A DNA stretch of 64,000 nucleotides from Paulownia fortunei (GCA_019321725.1 CM033124.1:6634001-6698000), one strand, 5' to 3'; shown: positions 23,591-35,450, counted from the first letter of the stretch. Translations and numbers: made by a program. Notes: generated by a model not told the origin, from the sequence alone.

Positions 23591-24075
23591 ATTGGTTAGC
23601 GTGTGTGTATAGATTATTGGAAGCTAAATAAGGCTACTACGAAAGTCCCCTTCCCTCTAGCCTTTATTGATCAAATACTGGATAGATTAGCCAGTCATGC
23701 TTATTACTTCTTTTTAGATGGTTATTCAGGTTATAATCAGATTTCCATTGTACTTGAGTACCAAGAAAAAACCACTTTTACATGATCTTATGGAACTTTT
23801 ATGTTTAAGCACATGCCCTTTAGGTTTTGTAAAGCACCGACCACTTTTCAGCGGTGTATGATGGAAATCTTCTCTGATATGGTGGAATATTTCATAAAAA
23901 TTTTAATGGATGACTTTTCAGTTTTTGGTGACTTATTTGATATTTATTTGCAGAATTTGACACTTATGTTAAAAATGTGTGAAGAAACTAACTTAGTTTT
24001 AAATTGGGGGAAGTGTCACTTTATGGTGCAAAAGAGGATTGTCATTGGCTATAAAATTTCTACAAATTGGGAGTG
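23591..24075 (+). pseudogene. Athila reverse transcriptase palm
   Basis: Two open frames separated by one stop. The first (23603-23785): CIDYWKLNKATTKVPFPLAF and YYFFLDGYSGYNQI (the first catalytic Asp in FLDGYSGY). The second (23801-24076): FRFCKAPTTFQRCMM and ILMDDFSVFG, with the metal-binding DD at 23909-23914 intact; then CEETNLVLNWGKCHFMV. This is the Athila FMDDFSVFG type. The N-terminal fingers are deleted, so the domain cannot work despite intact catalytic residues. Confidence 0.9.
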
Positions 24076-24720
24076 AGAAATTTTCTAGGCCATACAGGGT
24101 TCTATAAACACTTCATCAAAGATTTTTCAAAGATAACAAAGCTTTTATGCAATCTTCCTATGAAAGTGGTGCCTTTTAATTTTGATGATGAGTGTCTTGG
24201 TGCTTTTCAACAGTTAAAATCTGCTTTAATTTCTACCCTTATTATTGTTACCCCTAATTGGAGTTTACCTTTTGAGCTAATGTGTAATGCCAATGACTTT
24301 GCCATTGGAGCAGTGTTAGGACAACAAAAAGATAGAATTTTTCATGTTATCTATTATGCTAGTTGGATACTAACTGATGTACAAATGAACTACGCAACTT
24401 CTGAGAAGAAACTCTTAGCTGTTGTTTTTTTGTTTGACAAGTTTCGACCGTACTTGATTAGCATAAAGATAATTATGTACACTGATTATTCAGCCATCAA
24501 ATACTTGAACAAAAAGAAAGAATCAAAACCAAGGCTGATTCAATGGTCTTACATCTTCAAGAGATCTATTTGGAGATTTGAGATGAGAAATGAACTAAAA
24601 ATGTCATTGCAGATCACCTATCTTGATTGGAACAACACGAACAAGATGTTGATCCCAATCTCCCCATCAATAAAACCTTTTTGGATTAGCAACTTTTTAC
24701 TTTAGTTGTTGGTAAGCTTT
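24067..24720 (+). pseudogene. Athila RT connection and RNase H (212-codon open frame)
   Basis: The longest open frame in the window. RT thumb: NFLGHTGFYKHFIKDFSKIT. RNase H: FELMCNANDFAIGAVLGQQK, in which the first catalytic Asp of the usual C/E-D-A-S-D is Asn; then NYATSEKKLLAVVFLFDKFR (catalytic Glu kept) and IIMYTDYSAIKYL (Asp kept, His of TDH changed to Tyr). The last about 40 residues are out of the family frame, so a frameshift lies near 24585 (DVIADHLSRLE-type end lost). Confidence 0.9.
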
Positions 24721-25980
24721 ATTAGTATGCTGATCTAGTAAACTTTCTAACAAGTGATATCTTTCCCCCTTACTTAAGTCGTCAACAAAAGAAATAGTTT
24801 CTTTATGATGTTAGACATTATTTTTGGGAAGATCCTTTCTTATTTAAACTTTGTCCAAATTAGATTATACGAAAGTGTGTCCCAGATAAAGAGATACAAA
24901 GTGTTCTTTATCATTATCACTCGTCTCTATATGGTGGGCATTTTGGAGAGAATAGAGCAGTTGTTAAGTTTCTTGAATGGGTTGTTTAAAGATTCTCAAG
25001 CTTTCGTGGCCTCTTGCGATAGATGTCACAGAATATGAAACATATCTAGGAGACATGAGATGCTATTGAACAACATTCTAGAGGTATAGTTGTTTGATGT
25101 TTGGGGTATTGACTTCAAGGTCTATTTCCATCGTAATTCAATAATCTCTACATCATTGTAGCAGTAGATTATGTTTCCAAGTGGGTTGAAGCTATTGTCT
25201 TGCCAACATACAATTCCCAAGCAGTGAGAACTTCTTGAGAAAATAAATTTTCACTCATTTTGGCACACCAACGGCAATCATAAGTGATGAAGGTAAACAC
25301 TTCTGTAACAAGCATCTTGATGCTCTTTTGGCTAAGTACGGGGTTACACATAGAGTCACTATTGCTTATTATCCCCAAACTAGTGGCCAAGTTGAGATTT
25401 CAAATAAACAGCTTAAGTGGATCCTGGAAAATACTGTGAATTTTTTTCTCACAAGGATTAGTCTCGCAAGCTGGATGATACTTTTTAGGCCTACAGAACT
25501 GCATACAAAACCCCCATTAGTCTACCATCATATCATTTGGTGTATGGAAAAGCTTGTCACTTACAAGTTGAGTTGGAGCATCAAACATACTGGGCTACCA
25601 AAAAACTGAATTTTGATCTTCAAGCAGTGGGTGAACACCGATTGTTGCAGCTGAATGAGTTAGATGAGTTCCACAAAGGGGCTTATGAAAATGCCAAGAA
25701 GTGCACCAAGAAGTGGCATGATAAGCATGTTCTACAATGAGAATTTATTCTTGGTCAAAATGTTTTATTGTTTAACTCTCATTTGCATTTGTTCCCAAGT
25801 AAGCTATGATCGACATGATTTGGACCATTCACAATAGTCCAAGTTTTCCCACATGGTGTCATTGAAATTTAGAGTGAGGATTGAAAGTTTGAAGATAATG
25901 GCCAAAGGCTAAAGGCATTCATTGAAAGTGGATAGTATTTGCAAAAGTCTACCATCATCTTTGCCAAACCACTCTCATGA
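24721..25980 (+). pseudogene. Athila integrase, second copy
   Basis: Broken into several frames. Zinc-binding part: LYHYHSSLYGGHFGENRAVV near 24908-24968, CDRCHR near 25013-25030. Catalytic core: NNILEV and DVWGIDF near 25100 (first Asp), [12 protein letters not shown] near 25270-25310 (second Asp), [20 protein letters not shown] near 25370-25430 (Glu). C-terminal: [17 protein letters not shown] and NFDLQAVGEHRLLQLNELDE (25537-25740), which are distinctive for Athila. All three catalytic residues are visible, but at least five stops or frameshifts separate them. Confidence 0.9.
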
Positions 25981-27242
25981 TCCTCATTGAAAGTTTGGCT
26001 GGAGACTTTAAACTAAGCGCTTCTTGGGAGGGAACCCAAGTATTTTATATTTTCTTATATTTTTATTACGTAGGTTTATTTAGTTGTTTAATATTTATTT
26101 ATTTTAGTTTGATAAAAAAATTATTTCTCATTTCAGGATCTAACTCAAGTGGGGAAGGATTTGAAAACTAAAGAGTGATATACCACTGACTAATGAATGC
26201 ACGTTCATCAATATTGTTTAAGATGATGATGATGAAGTTGATGAGAACTAACACTACCCTCATTCAGAGAAGTCTTCTATGCCTTATCTTGTTTTATTTA
26301 ATATTGAGGATAATATTAGTTCTAAGTTTGGGGGTGGATGTATGTGCTTCATTTGATCTTATTCGTTTATAACTTTTGGAAATTGATGAATGTTGTTTTT
26401 ATGTATGTACTTGACTCTTGTGGAATTTTTACCTTTCTTATATTTCTTTGAAATATTGAGCACATAGCATTGAACATTTAATTTTTCTGTTTGCTTGAAA
26501 AAGTTTATGTGAACTTGATACTTCTAGTGATCTTATAGAATTCTAAAACTTGTTTGATTGTCATTCGAGACAAAATCCTAGGCTACATAACATTAGGAAA
26601 GTGATTTAGGCTATTTTTGGACCGTTTGAACATTTCAAACCATCTTGTTTATGATGTATAATTTCTAATGTCCTCTGTTGAGCCTATTGAGTTAATTTTT
26701 TTGTCACCCCATAAATTAACCTCAGCCAAAAAAATTGAAATGAACTATTTATCTTACATATTACCCCACACTCAGCACATAGCTATTCTAGTAATATCAT
26801 TTTGAGCATTGAAATTGGTTTTAAAAAATGGCAAAAGAGAGGTGGTGATTTATAAAAAAATTATAAAGAAAGGTGAAGAAAGAGTGGAACACTCATTGTT
26901 TATAAAAACAAATAAGTTTGGGGGCATAGCACTTTAAAAAAATTATGAAAAATAAAGAATGGAGTTTAATGAATAAAGTGATGTGACAAATCAAGAGATG
27001 AAAGGTTCGTGAAGGTGTGAGATGAAGATGTGGTGGTGTTTATCAACAAGGTTCTAGAATAGTGGTGTGCTATTAGTAATTTGAGACACTATATTGTCTT
27101 TTATCCTACCTTTACCTAGCCACACGTTACAAGATTTTAAAGTCCTAATGATCCATGATGTTATGTTAATCTACATTAGTAGAGAGTGACATGAAAAGCA
27201 AACCTATGAAGTTCTAAAATACATAAATAAGAAATCAATAAT
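25981..27242 (+). other. Athila 3' noncoding region, second copy, with two internal PPT-like tracts
   Basis: After pol comes ttgaggataatattagttc and then agtttgggggtgg (26325-26337), the string that in many Tat/Athila elements directly precedes the 3' LTR. Here about 900 further bases follow, with another agtttgggggc (26914-26924), before LTR sequence starts at 27243. No env-like frame. The true LTR junction is lost: the sequence jumps from gatcaataatt-type internal sequence (compare 9725) into the LTR about 30 bases from its start. Confidence 0.6.
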
Positions 27243-28918
27243 TCGTATGCTTCTTGATTAACATTTTGTTTATTTTTTTGTATTTATTTTACTTTTTATG
27301 TATTTAGTTTGAAATCTTATAGGTAATGGCAAAAGGAGAATAAAAGATAAAGAAACATAAAACTTAGTTAATATTTAAAGGAATTCGCTTTATGGTGCTA
27401 TTGTCAGGCAGTGTTTGTATTTTAGTAATAACTCTTTGCTCCAATATCATTTTAAATTGATTATTAAACTATTGGAAATTCAAGAATATATCTATAACTT
27501 CAATATTTTACAAAAAAATCTAGTTCTTTCTATTTCAATAAGAAAAATTGGGTTAAAAAGTCTGCACTTAACTGAAACTTTTAGGTATGGCACATCTTGG
27601 TATTATAGGTATAACTCTTTTCATAGATTTTATATTGAGTTGATTCAAGCATCTATAGAAATTAAACACATAGAGATACAATTTGTTAGAAGACACCAAA
27701 AGCCAATTCAATCTAAAAAGAGGTTAAAAACTAGTTGAAAAAGGCTGAACACTACCAAAGTAGTGAAGTGGAGGAGAAAAACTACAACAACGATACCTAG
27801 GTGCCAAAGAAAACTGAGGGTACATCACCTAGGCACCAAAACAGAGCACTTAGGTACTAAAAATAGAATAAATGGTGCCTAGGGGCCATAAGTCAGGGCC
27901 TAGATGTTGCCAGGTAAAAAAAAAAAAGGGTCACTTTAGGGCATCTCCCATCCAATTTTAAGGATCCGTAGAGCCTCCAAGTTAGTTGGGAGAGGGAGGA
28001 GAAGTGACAAGAAGAAGACAAGAAGAAGGAATTTTGGTGAGAAAGAAAGAAGCCAAGAAAAGAAAGAAGAGAAGAGAAGAAAACCAAGAGAAGATGAGAG
28101 AATTCTTTCAAGATTGAAGAAGAAATCATCTATAAGGGAAGAAACTCATCCTCTTCCAAGTTTTGTTTTTATTTTCCTCTTTCTCTCTTTGATTATGTTC
28201 ATGAATATTGTTAAGTTATATTTCATTTTCACAATGAACTAATTTATTTTCTAGAATTGTGAAGTAATCTAATTAGGATGTTTTGAATACTTTTATCAAT
28301 TCAATTCTTGATTTAATTTTCAAGTTGAGTTTTCTACATGATTCTTAATGCTTTTAATTAATTGGCCATTAATTGAATGATTTGCTAATCATATTAACTT
28401 AGAAGGTGATATGTGTCTAGTTCTATGTGTAAAAAAATCATAAATTGCATATGTGATAGGAATATACTTGCATAGTTTGTATAGTCTTGTTTGAGATCTA
28501 TAAAACCAATTGAATTATTGATTGTTGTAATTTACATAGAAATATAATAGGTTAGCAATTAATGATATGTTTGTTAAATCTCGAGAGAGGCTAGTAGATA
28601 GTTTAGGGATTATTGACTATCACTTTGGAAATAAATTGAGATTGATGAGATAAATTATTCAATTCGAACTAATTATGGTAAAATCATAACCCTATGTCTT
28701 TAAATCGTTGAAGTTCATCTTTATTAAATTTTTACACATTATTCTAATAGTAATTTAAGTTTATTTGCATTAATCGTCACCCACTTTTATTTATTCAAAT
28801 AAAATTAGAGTTGACAAAATTTTGGTACTTAGTAATTCAACAATCCTCATAAGAACGATACTCACTCTTCACTTTATTAATTGATAACGATAACATATAC
28901 TTGTATTCACACTCAGCA
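27243..28918 (+). repeat. Athila A3 LTR, with original 3' end
   Basis: Matches A1/A2 from ttcgtatgcttcttgatta onwards, but lacks the first about 30 bases. It has the CCTAGG cluster in eroded form (27790-27910) and the purine tract (28000-28100). Unlike A1 and A2, after aatagtaat (28746-28754) it continues with U5 ending caatcctcataagaacgata (28843-28862) and a ..cacactcagca terminus, a pattern typical of Athila/Tat LTR ends. It therefore shows what A1 and A2 have lost. The exact last base is uncertain by a few positions. Confidence 0.75.
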
Positions 28919-29434
28919 CTCTTGATCATGATGTTTTTGAGTTCAAGGACATCCCCAACTCATTGTGTTTCATCAATTACCACCCATTTATAGGGTTGCC
29001 CCAAGCATGGTGGCAACATCAGAAAGGCACTCGGGCACATATAGTCTCAATCTTGGGACAAATTTAAGAAACATATACGGTCGGTGTTCTTACCATATAA
29101 TTATGAATGTGACCTTTATCCACATCTTCAATAACTTCGCTAAGGCACTCGTTCCATTGATAATTACACAGAGGACTTGTATTGCTTGGTAGCCCTCACG
29201 GAACTTACTGAATCTCTAACTCAATTAGTTTCTCAATATATTAGTGGTATGTTTCTTCTGCTAAAAGATGTGTCTCAATTTGTTTGATCCTTTTACTATT
29301 TCTGAAGCCCATCAATGCATCCTCCAAGGAGAGAAGCAACTTAATAGACAGACCACTCCTTTATGTCCTTTTGGGAGCACGACATTGTATCCTCTTCTCC
29401 TTTCTTACTCCATGACCACATATACAGATGATGA
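28919..29434 (+). pseudogene. Chromovirus element G: second part of gag, interrupted by copia D
   Basis: Continues the gag cut at 4065. Readable blocks, in shifting frames: DVFEFKDIPN (about 28930-28960), GLPQAWWQHQKGTRAHI (about 28992-29045), SWDKFKKHIRSVFLPYNY (to about 29108), then GTRSIDNYTEDLYCL, ELTESLTQLVSQYISGM (to about 29250) and FDPFTISEAHQ with EKQLNRQ (29281-29350). These follow the order of a chromovirus capsid (AWWQQ; TWExLKxxMRxxFLPxxY; GxxSVxxYTxEF; QLVSRYIGGL; EAxQxALxxEKQ). It ends at 29434, where the LTR of D begins. At least four frameshifts. Confidence 0.82.
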
Positions 29435-31634
29435 TGTTGGGTTCACTATAATTGCTGGGGAATATACAGTAAAAAAATTAAAATTTTATCAAACATAAAT
29501 TTAACTCTTTTGATTCGAAAGCGAATTTACTAATTGCAATTATTTAAGTGAATATATAAATAGATATAAAATTCGGATTATACTTTCTGTGCACTTCGGT
29601 TGTTGTAGGAAATAAAGCAATCAATTGCTTACCTTGGACTTTTAGAACTCGCAGGGATCTAAGTGTCTCCCCTCTATCAAGTCCACAATACGAAAGAACA
29701 ACACCAATCAAAAGTATTTGCTAGTATCCTTTTAATTGTTTACTAATCTAGAACCTGAGTAAATTGTCAAGAATAATAAAGATTGATTCTTTAACTTTTT
29801 GAAACAATAATATGAAAATAATAACAAGAAACTGATTTTCTTTTAAAGAACAAGAAAATCAAGATTATAAGAAAAAGCTTTCTTTTTCTTTCTTTTCTTG
29901 GAAAGAAAAATAGAAGACTTAAACAAAACAATTTTTGCTTAAAATTTTTGAATTATTATGTGTAATTTTTTGTCATAACTATTTATAGGGCTGAAAATTT
30001 GATTATTCTCCAACTCTTGGAGAGTTTGACAATTTTGAACTAATTCAAAGTTTTATCTTGGAAGGTTGCCAAATCTTCCAAGAATTCTTCTCTTTTCTCT
30101 CTTCTATTGTATGTGGACTAATTTGAAATTACATTAATCATCAAAACTGTCTACATATATTTGATATTAATTTGAACACTTCAAAAAATATAAAGATAGA
30201 TATATATCATATATATACTATAATTATATTTATAGATAGATAAATATAGTGACCGATTTTATCATATAAAATCGATCACTATATTTATTTATCTATAAAT
30301 ATGTTAATTAAATAAATCACATTTATTTAATTTATTCTCTTCATATTTTAGTGAGCTTCTTAAGTGGTCCACATTAATTTTTGGGCCTAAACTAAAAAAT
30401 TCACAAATCAGTCCAATTGATTCAATCCCTATTTAATCAATCCAATTGATTAATTTAATTTACTCCAATTGGGCTTCCTAATCAAATTAGGTTCAATTAA
30501 AACTTAATTAATTAATTGAATAATTTAATTTAATCATTAAATTAAATAGAACCTTTAATTAATTAATTTATCAATTTCCAACCATTGGATAAATTCTAAA
30601 ATTTGAAATATTACTTTTCATAAAGATGTGTAACCCTCTTAGGTTCACTACTAAGCTAGTAGCGGACTTGCAACATTTGCAACTTATAAATAATAATTAT
30701 TCTAATTAATTAATCCGCTTGGAATCAACTCCTTAATTTCAAGAACTTCACTATCCTTGAAACACCTAGCAAGTAATCATGGCAAACTAGTCTTAGGTAA
30801 AATAGCGAGTAAATATATTTCAGTTGCGAGTACCATACACATATCGTCCTTTCGACAACTAATCCGATTGAATCTGGGGCATAGATTATAAGTCAAAACC
30901 CTAAATGATTCAATAATTGTGATACCATTTCAAGTTCTAATGATTCTTGATGAATCACGATTCATCTTATCTTGGCCAAGACCTTTGAATTACGAACTAT
31001 AAAAATACAAGAGGTTTCTATGTTGGCCACTGACAAACCTCTGTGCACATTAGTGCAACACCTAACATACCCCCTTTATGATTGTCAAGCAATTAAAAAA
31101 TATACCAAAGTGTTGTAGGATGTACACAAGGCTACCATCATGCCTCAAGTTCGAGGACTAGCCTTGTATTATCGCAACACAGAAATTCTTATTTCGACAA
31201 GTAAAGCCTCCAACTAAGAATTTTTTGTGGGCAATATTAGGTGTACTTGTTCCCTAACAAGCACCCACATATATATACTTGCTTTCTATGCTAATGCCAA
31301 TGGAATGTGATATCCTTGTCTCATGAGCATGCATCATATGTGCAAGTCTTACTGAGTTATTTGATGTCCCATCTATAAAAAACTCTCGACTCGAAATTTA
31401 TTTAAGACCAAAGCCTTTGAGGCATGTTCCATGATCACTATCATATGCATGACCATGCCCCATAGCTAAATTTGGTATAAGGACTTTATCTAATGTGCAA
31501 AAATTAAAGATGCAAGACATAAAATAAAGAAAATACTTTTTTTATTAATATGATTCCCAATAAGATTATCTTTATAAAAGAAAAGGAGTATAATACATCC
31601 AATCCAATTGGGGAGTTGGGCATCTACTCTAACA
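29435..31634 (-). repeat. Element D 3' LTR (2.2 kb)
   Basis: Runs from tgttgggttcac to catctactctaaca and matches the F LTRs in large blocks: the TTAATTAA-rich middle, and the cgtcctttcgacaactaatc and gttccctaacaagcaccc regions. A terminal inverted TGTT/AACA is present. The LTR contains an extra palindrome at 30228-30300 not present in F. No coding sequence. Confidence 0.85.
30228..30300. repeat. Near-perfect hairpin with 35-bp arms in the D LTR
   Basis: Left arm 30228-30262 and right arm 30266-30300 are reverse complements except for two transitions; the loop is cat. The core reads gaccgattttat and ataaaatcgatc. The corresponding part of the F LTRs lacks it, so it was probably inserted, as a minute MITE or foldback, or arose by palindromic duplication. 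The flanks are (AT)-rich, so a TSD cannot be assigned. Confidence 0.8.
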
Positions 31635-31650
31635 ATCTCCCACTTGCCCT
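31635..31650 (-). promoter_or_regulatory. Polypurine tract of element D
   Basis: Minus strand agggcaagtgggagat directly before the LTR start TGTTAGAG. The purine-rich gtgggagat is the common copia PPT. Confidence 0.8.
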
Positions 31651-33200
31651 AGCTCTAATTGCCCATATATCTAAGGCCCGTCTTCTCAAGATGTCCATCA
31701 AATATCTTCTGTGCTAAGGGCTTAGTGGGTCTGCTACATTTTCTGCGCTTGGATTTTTGATGAGATCTTGGCTCTTTTGCTTGCGCTATCGCTCCATTAT
31801 TATTACAGTAAATCATAACTGGATCAATAATGGATGGAACTACACCCAACCCTTAGATGAAGTTTCTAATCCAAACAGCTTCTTTTGCTGCATCTAATGC
31901 AGCAATATATTCAGCTTCAATGGTAAATTCTATAGTCGTCTCTTCCTTGGAACTCTTCTAACTGACCGCACCACCATTCAAGGTGAATGTGTCCGGACAT
32001 GGACTTTAAGTTATATATATCAGACTGAAAACTAGAGTCTATATATCCCTTCAGTTTTAGTTCTCCATTACCGTACATTAGAAAGATATCCTTAGTCTTT
32101 CTCAAGTACTTGAGGATCATCTGAACAAATTTTCAATTTTCTTCCCCTGGATTGGACTGATATCTGCTCGTGACACTCAGAGCATGTGTTATATCAAGCC
32201 TTGTACATAACATTGTATATATTATGCTCTCTATTGCAGAAGCATAAGGTATGCGAGCCATCCTTTCTCTCTTTTCAGGTGTCTTTATAGACATAACCTT
32301 AGAGAGTGAAACCCCATAACTCATAGGTAGGCATCCTTTCCTGGATTCCTCCATGCTAAACCTTTTTATCACTTTGTCTATGTACAAAGACTAGGATAGT
32401 CTGATCACCCTTTTAGATCTATCTCTATAGATCTTTATCCCTAAGATAAAAGATACATCTCCTATGTCCTTCATGAAAAATTGATTAGATAACCAAGTCT
32501 TTGTTTACTGTAATATCCCTACATCATTTTCAATGAGTAGGATGTCATCAACGTAGAGCACAACAAATGTAACTGCGCTCCCACTAACCTTTTTGTAAAC
32601 ACATGGTTCTTCCGGGTTCTTATGAAAATCAAATGTGCTGATCATTTAATCGAACCAGATGTTCCAACTCCTCAAAGCCTGTTTGAGTCCATAAATAGAT
32701 CTTGTAAACCTTTTGTTTGCTCCTACTGGATATGAAGCCTTCTGGCTGCTTCATATAGATCTCTTCCTTAATGTTTTCATTAAGGAAAGCGGTCTTCACA
32801 TCCATTTTCCATAATATGTAAATATGGCCAGCAATATCCGTATGGATTAAACATCGCTACTGTCAAAAAAGTTTCCTCATAATTAATTCCTTGCTTCTGA
32901 GTATAACATTTTGCTACCAGTCATGTCTTATAGGTTGCTACCTCTCCATCTACTCCAAGCTTCCGCTTGTAGAACTATTTGCAGCCAATAGGAATAATTC
33001 CCTGTAGTGGGTCCACCAAGGTCCATATCTTGTTGGAGTACATGGAGTTCATTTTGGACTGCATAGCTTCTTGCCATTTCTTCGAGTCGATGTCAGACAT
33101 CGCCGCTTCATAGCTTCTTGGATCATTATCTAAGGGGAGTCCCTTTTCTTTATGCTCTAACAACAAGTTGTACCTCTTAGGTACCCTTAAGACCCTTTCG
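31651..33200 (-). pseudogene. Element D reverse transcriptase and RNase H
   Basis: Copia RT-RNase H. RT entry at 32975-33166: SDIDSKKWQEAMQSKMNSMY and IWTLVDPLQGIIPIGCK. Catalytic motif LYVDDILLI with YVDD intact (32544-32555). Connection at 32133-32387: YIDKVIKRFSMEESRKGCLP and RIPYASAIESIIYTMLCTRL. RNase H: ILKYLRKTKDIFLMYGNGEL, GYIDSSFQSD, then YCNNNGAIAQAKEPRSHQKS. After this, about 100 bases of the C-terminal helix region are deleted, joining to RPTKPLAQKIFDGHLEKTGL (31655-31849). The signatures fit the Angela/BARE lineage. Stops occur between blocks. Confidence 0.9.
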
Positions 33201-34165
33201 GATCTTTGAAGAGATTATGCCTCAGAGGGTCCAGCATCAGCTGGTGTGCTATTTACTACGTCAGTTGGAGTGTTTCGTGGTTCTTGAACCTCTTCAAGTT
33301 CTATGACATTGCCACTTCCATCTAAAAGAAATTATTCTTCAAGAAAGGTAGCATTCCTCAAAATAAACACCATTTGTTTTGAGGTGTCGTACACATAGTA
33401 TCCAATAGACTCCTTTGGATACCCTACGAACTTACATAAGGTGGAACTCATATCCAACTTATCTACCACTTACTGCTTCACATAAATAACATACCCTCAT
33501 ACCCTAAAGTATTTATAGAAAGGTGTCTTTCCACACCACATCTCATATGGTGTTTTGGGCACAGCTTTAGATGGTACCCTATTTAATAGGTATGCCGCCA
33601 TTTCCAAGGCATAGCCCTAGAATGAAAGAGGCAATGAAGTAAAGTTCATCATTGATCGAACCATGTCCAATAAGGTTCAATTCCTACGTTCCGCAACTCC
33701 ATTGAGTTGGGGAGTAGCATGAGGAGTCCACTTTGAGAGAATCCCATTCTCTTTTACATAACCCAAAAATTATGTGCTTAAGTATTCACCTCCTCGATCA
33801 GATAGAAGAGCCTTTATACTTAGGCTAGTTTATTTCTCTAGTTCGGTTCTGAATTCTTTGAACTTTTCAAATACTTTAGACTTGTACCTTAAAAGGTACA
33901 TATAACCATACCTATAGAAGTCATCGGTAAATGTTAAGAAGTAGTTATAATTTTCACGAGCACTAACACTTAGTGACCCTTTTATATTTGTATGGATCAA
34001 ATCTAATAGATGCTTAGCTCACTCCACTTTTCCAATAAATAGAGATTTGATCATCTTTCCTTTGAGGTAGGATTCACATGTTGGCAGTTCTTGCTCTTTC
34101 TTTAGATCAAGCAACTATGCCAATTTGTTAATCCTTTTCTCATAAATATGTCCTAATCTTACGTG
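33201..34165 (-). pseudogene. Element D integrase
   Basis: Copia integrase. Near 33780-33805 the minus strand reads LLSDRGGEY (second catalytic Asp), and near 33650-33730 PHATPQLNGVAERRN (catalytic Glu) followed by LLDMVRSMM. C-terminal to this are the region with KAVPKTPYEMWCGKTP-like sequence (about 33525-33570) and the FLGYPKES-like block near 33410. The N-terminal HHCC part towards 34165 is weak. Several stops and frameshifts. Confidence 0.8.
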
Positions 34166-34590
34166 CTACAGGCTCATAGAAATATGATTATCTAATTTTA
34201 TTTTATTTTGTTGAGTTTTGAAAATGGGGTTATGAGGAGTAACAGTATATAAACAATTTTTCAAAAAAACAGAATAGATAAAATCAGAATGTTTGAAAAT
34301 AAAACATTCTCCATTGTCAACGGTAAATTTAAAACCTTCTTTATCCAAAATTGGAATAAAGATAATGTTTTTAATAATATCCGGAACAAAATGACTATTG
34401 TTTAAAACTATTACACAACTATTTCCAAAAACTAGATTAACGGTTCCTATAGCTAATGCAACAACTCTTGTTCTGTTCCCTATCCTAAGGATTGTCTGTT
34501 CTCCATCCAGCTTCCTACTTCTTGTGATCATTTGTAAATCATTGTAGATATGTGAGCCACAACCGGTATCTAATACCTAAGAAGTATTGT
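34166..34590 (-). pseudogene. Element D aspartic protease and protease-integrase linker
   Basis: The minus strand reads VLDTGCGSHIYNDLQ at 34530-34575, the copia protease active site D-T-G (Asp codon within 34562-34570), followed by the open frame 34166-34531: VVALAIGTVNLVFGNSCVIV, LNNSHFVPDIIKNIIFIPIL and GEC-containing linker. This is the usual Angela GCGSHICNDLQ type. A stop precedes VLD. Confidence 0.87.
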
Positions 34591-35450
34591 TAACAGACAA
34601 GTTAACTTCAACAAAATATATACTTGAACTCCTCAGGCTTGTAATATACTCCTTGCAATTCCTCTTCTAGTGCCCTGGTTTGTTGCAGTAATGACACTTG
34701 TCATTGGGTTGAAAAGAAACCTTCTTAACACCACATTTTGCCTTCAGCTTGTTGGGTTTAGAGGAACCCTTTCCTTTCTTCTTTTCTTTCTTGGGCTTTT
34801 TAAGCCTTTGATTCGGAAGAAAATCCTACAAGCAGAATCGGCTTGTCTTTTTTCACAGTGGACTAAACCATCTTTAACATGTTTACAAGCTCAGCGAGAC
34901 TAGTCTCCATATTGTGCATGTTAAAGTTGACAACAAAGGTGTCAAATGATGGAGACAGAGACTACAACAGAAGGTCTGAATAGAGTTCATTCTCTATAAC
35001 GACTCCAAGGGATGCTAGCCTTTAAATAAGGGCTATCATCTTTAATCTATGATCATGGACTGAAGAACCCTCAGTCATATGACATCTGAAAAGCTTTTAT
35101 GAGATCTGATATCTCGTATGCCAAGTTCTTTCACCATATAACTCTTGTATGAAAATAAGGATGCCATAAGCAGTATCTTGATTTTCATTATGCCTCTGCA
35201 ACTCATTTGACATCAATACCAACATGTAGCATTAAGCCTGCAGATTATCCTCAACATGATGTAAGTAATTTGCATAATCCTCTAAAGTAACATCCTCCGA
35301 TGGAACTGAATGAGGCGCAGTGTCGAGGATATATACCCTCTTCTTCGACTGAAAAACTATCTTCAGGTTTTTTAGCCAATCGACAATGTTATGTCTAGTT
35401 AATTTATTTTGTTCAAGGATTATTGCAAGTGGATTCTTTGTCATTTTAGT
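34591..35450 (-). pseudogene. Element D gag with zinc knuckle
   Basis: The start lies in the open frame 35232-35444: NPLAIILEQNKLTRHNIVDW, LKNLKIVFQSKKRVYILD. This is the typical copia gag entry (LxxNKLTGxNYxDWLRNLKIVL). The C-terminal zinc knuckle near 34652-34700 reads CHYCNKPGH..RNC; CX2CX4HX4C is complete although a stop replaces the residue after His. The middle (34740-35230) is broken but retains MVELSKSLLNMFK-like helices. Confidence 0.82.

Larger units (their letters stand above)
4066..28918 (+). mobile_element. Tandem Athila-type Ty3/gypsy structure: LTR-internal-LTR-internal-LTR
   Basis: Three direct copies of one LTR family (starting at 4066, 9961 and 27243) enclose two internal regions with Athila-type gag and pol. 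The middle LTR is shared. Such a structure is usually explained by recombination between LTRs of two related elements or by unequal crossing-over. The whole block sits between two halves of the G gag. The outer 5-bp flanks (ttggc before 4066; gcact or ctctt near 28915) do not match, which fits outer ends from different parent insertions or decay of the TSD. The second internal region is itself split by element B. Confidence 0.8.

Noticed and set aside
25169..25390. Minus-strand 73-codon frame
   Set aside because: Shadow of the Athila integrase core read on the plus strand.
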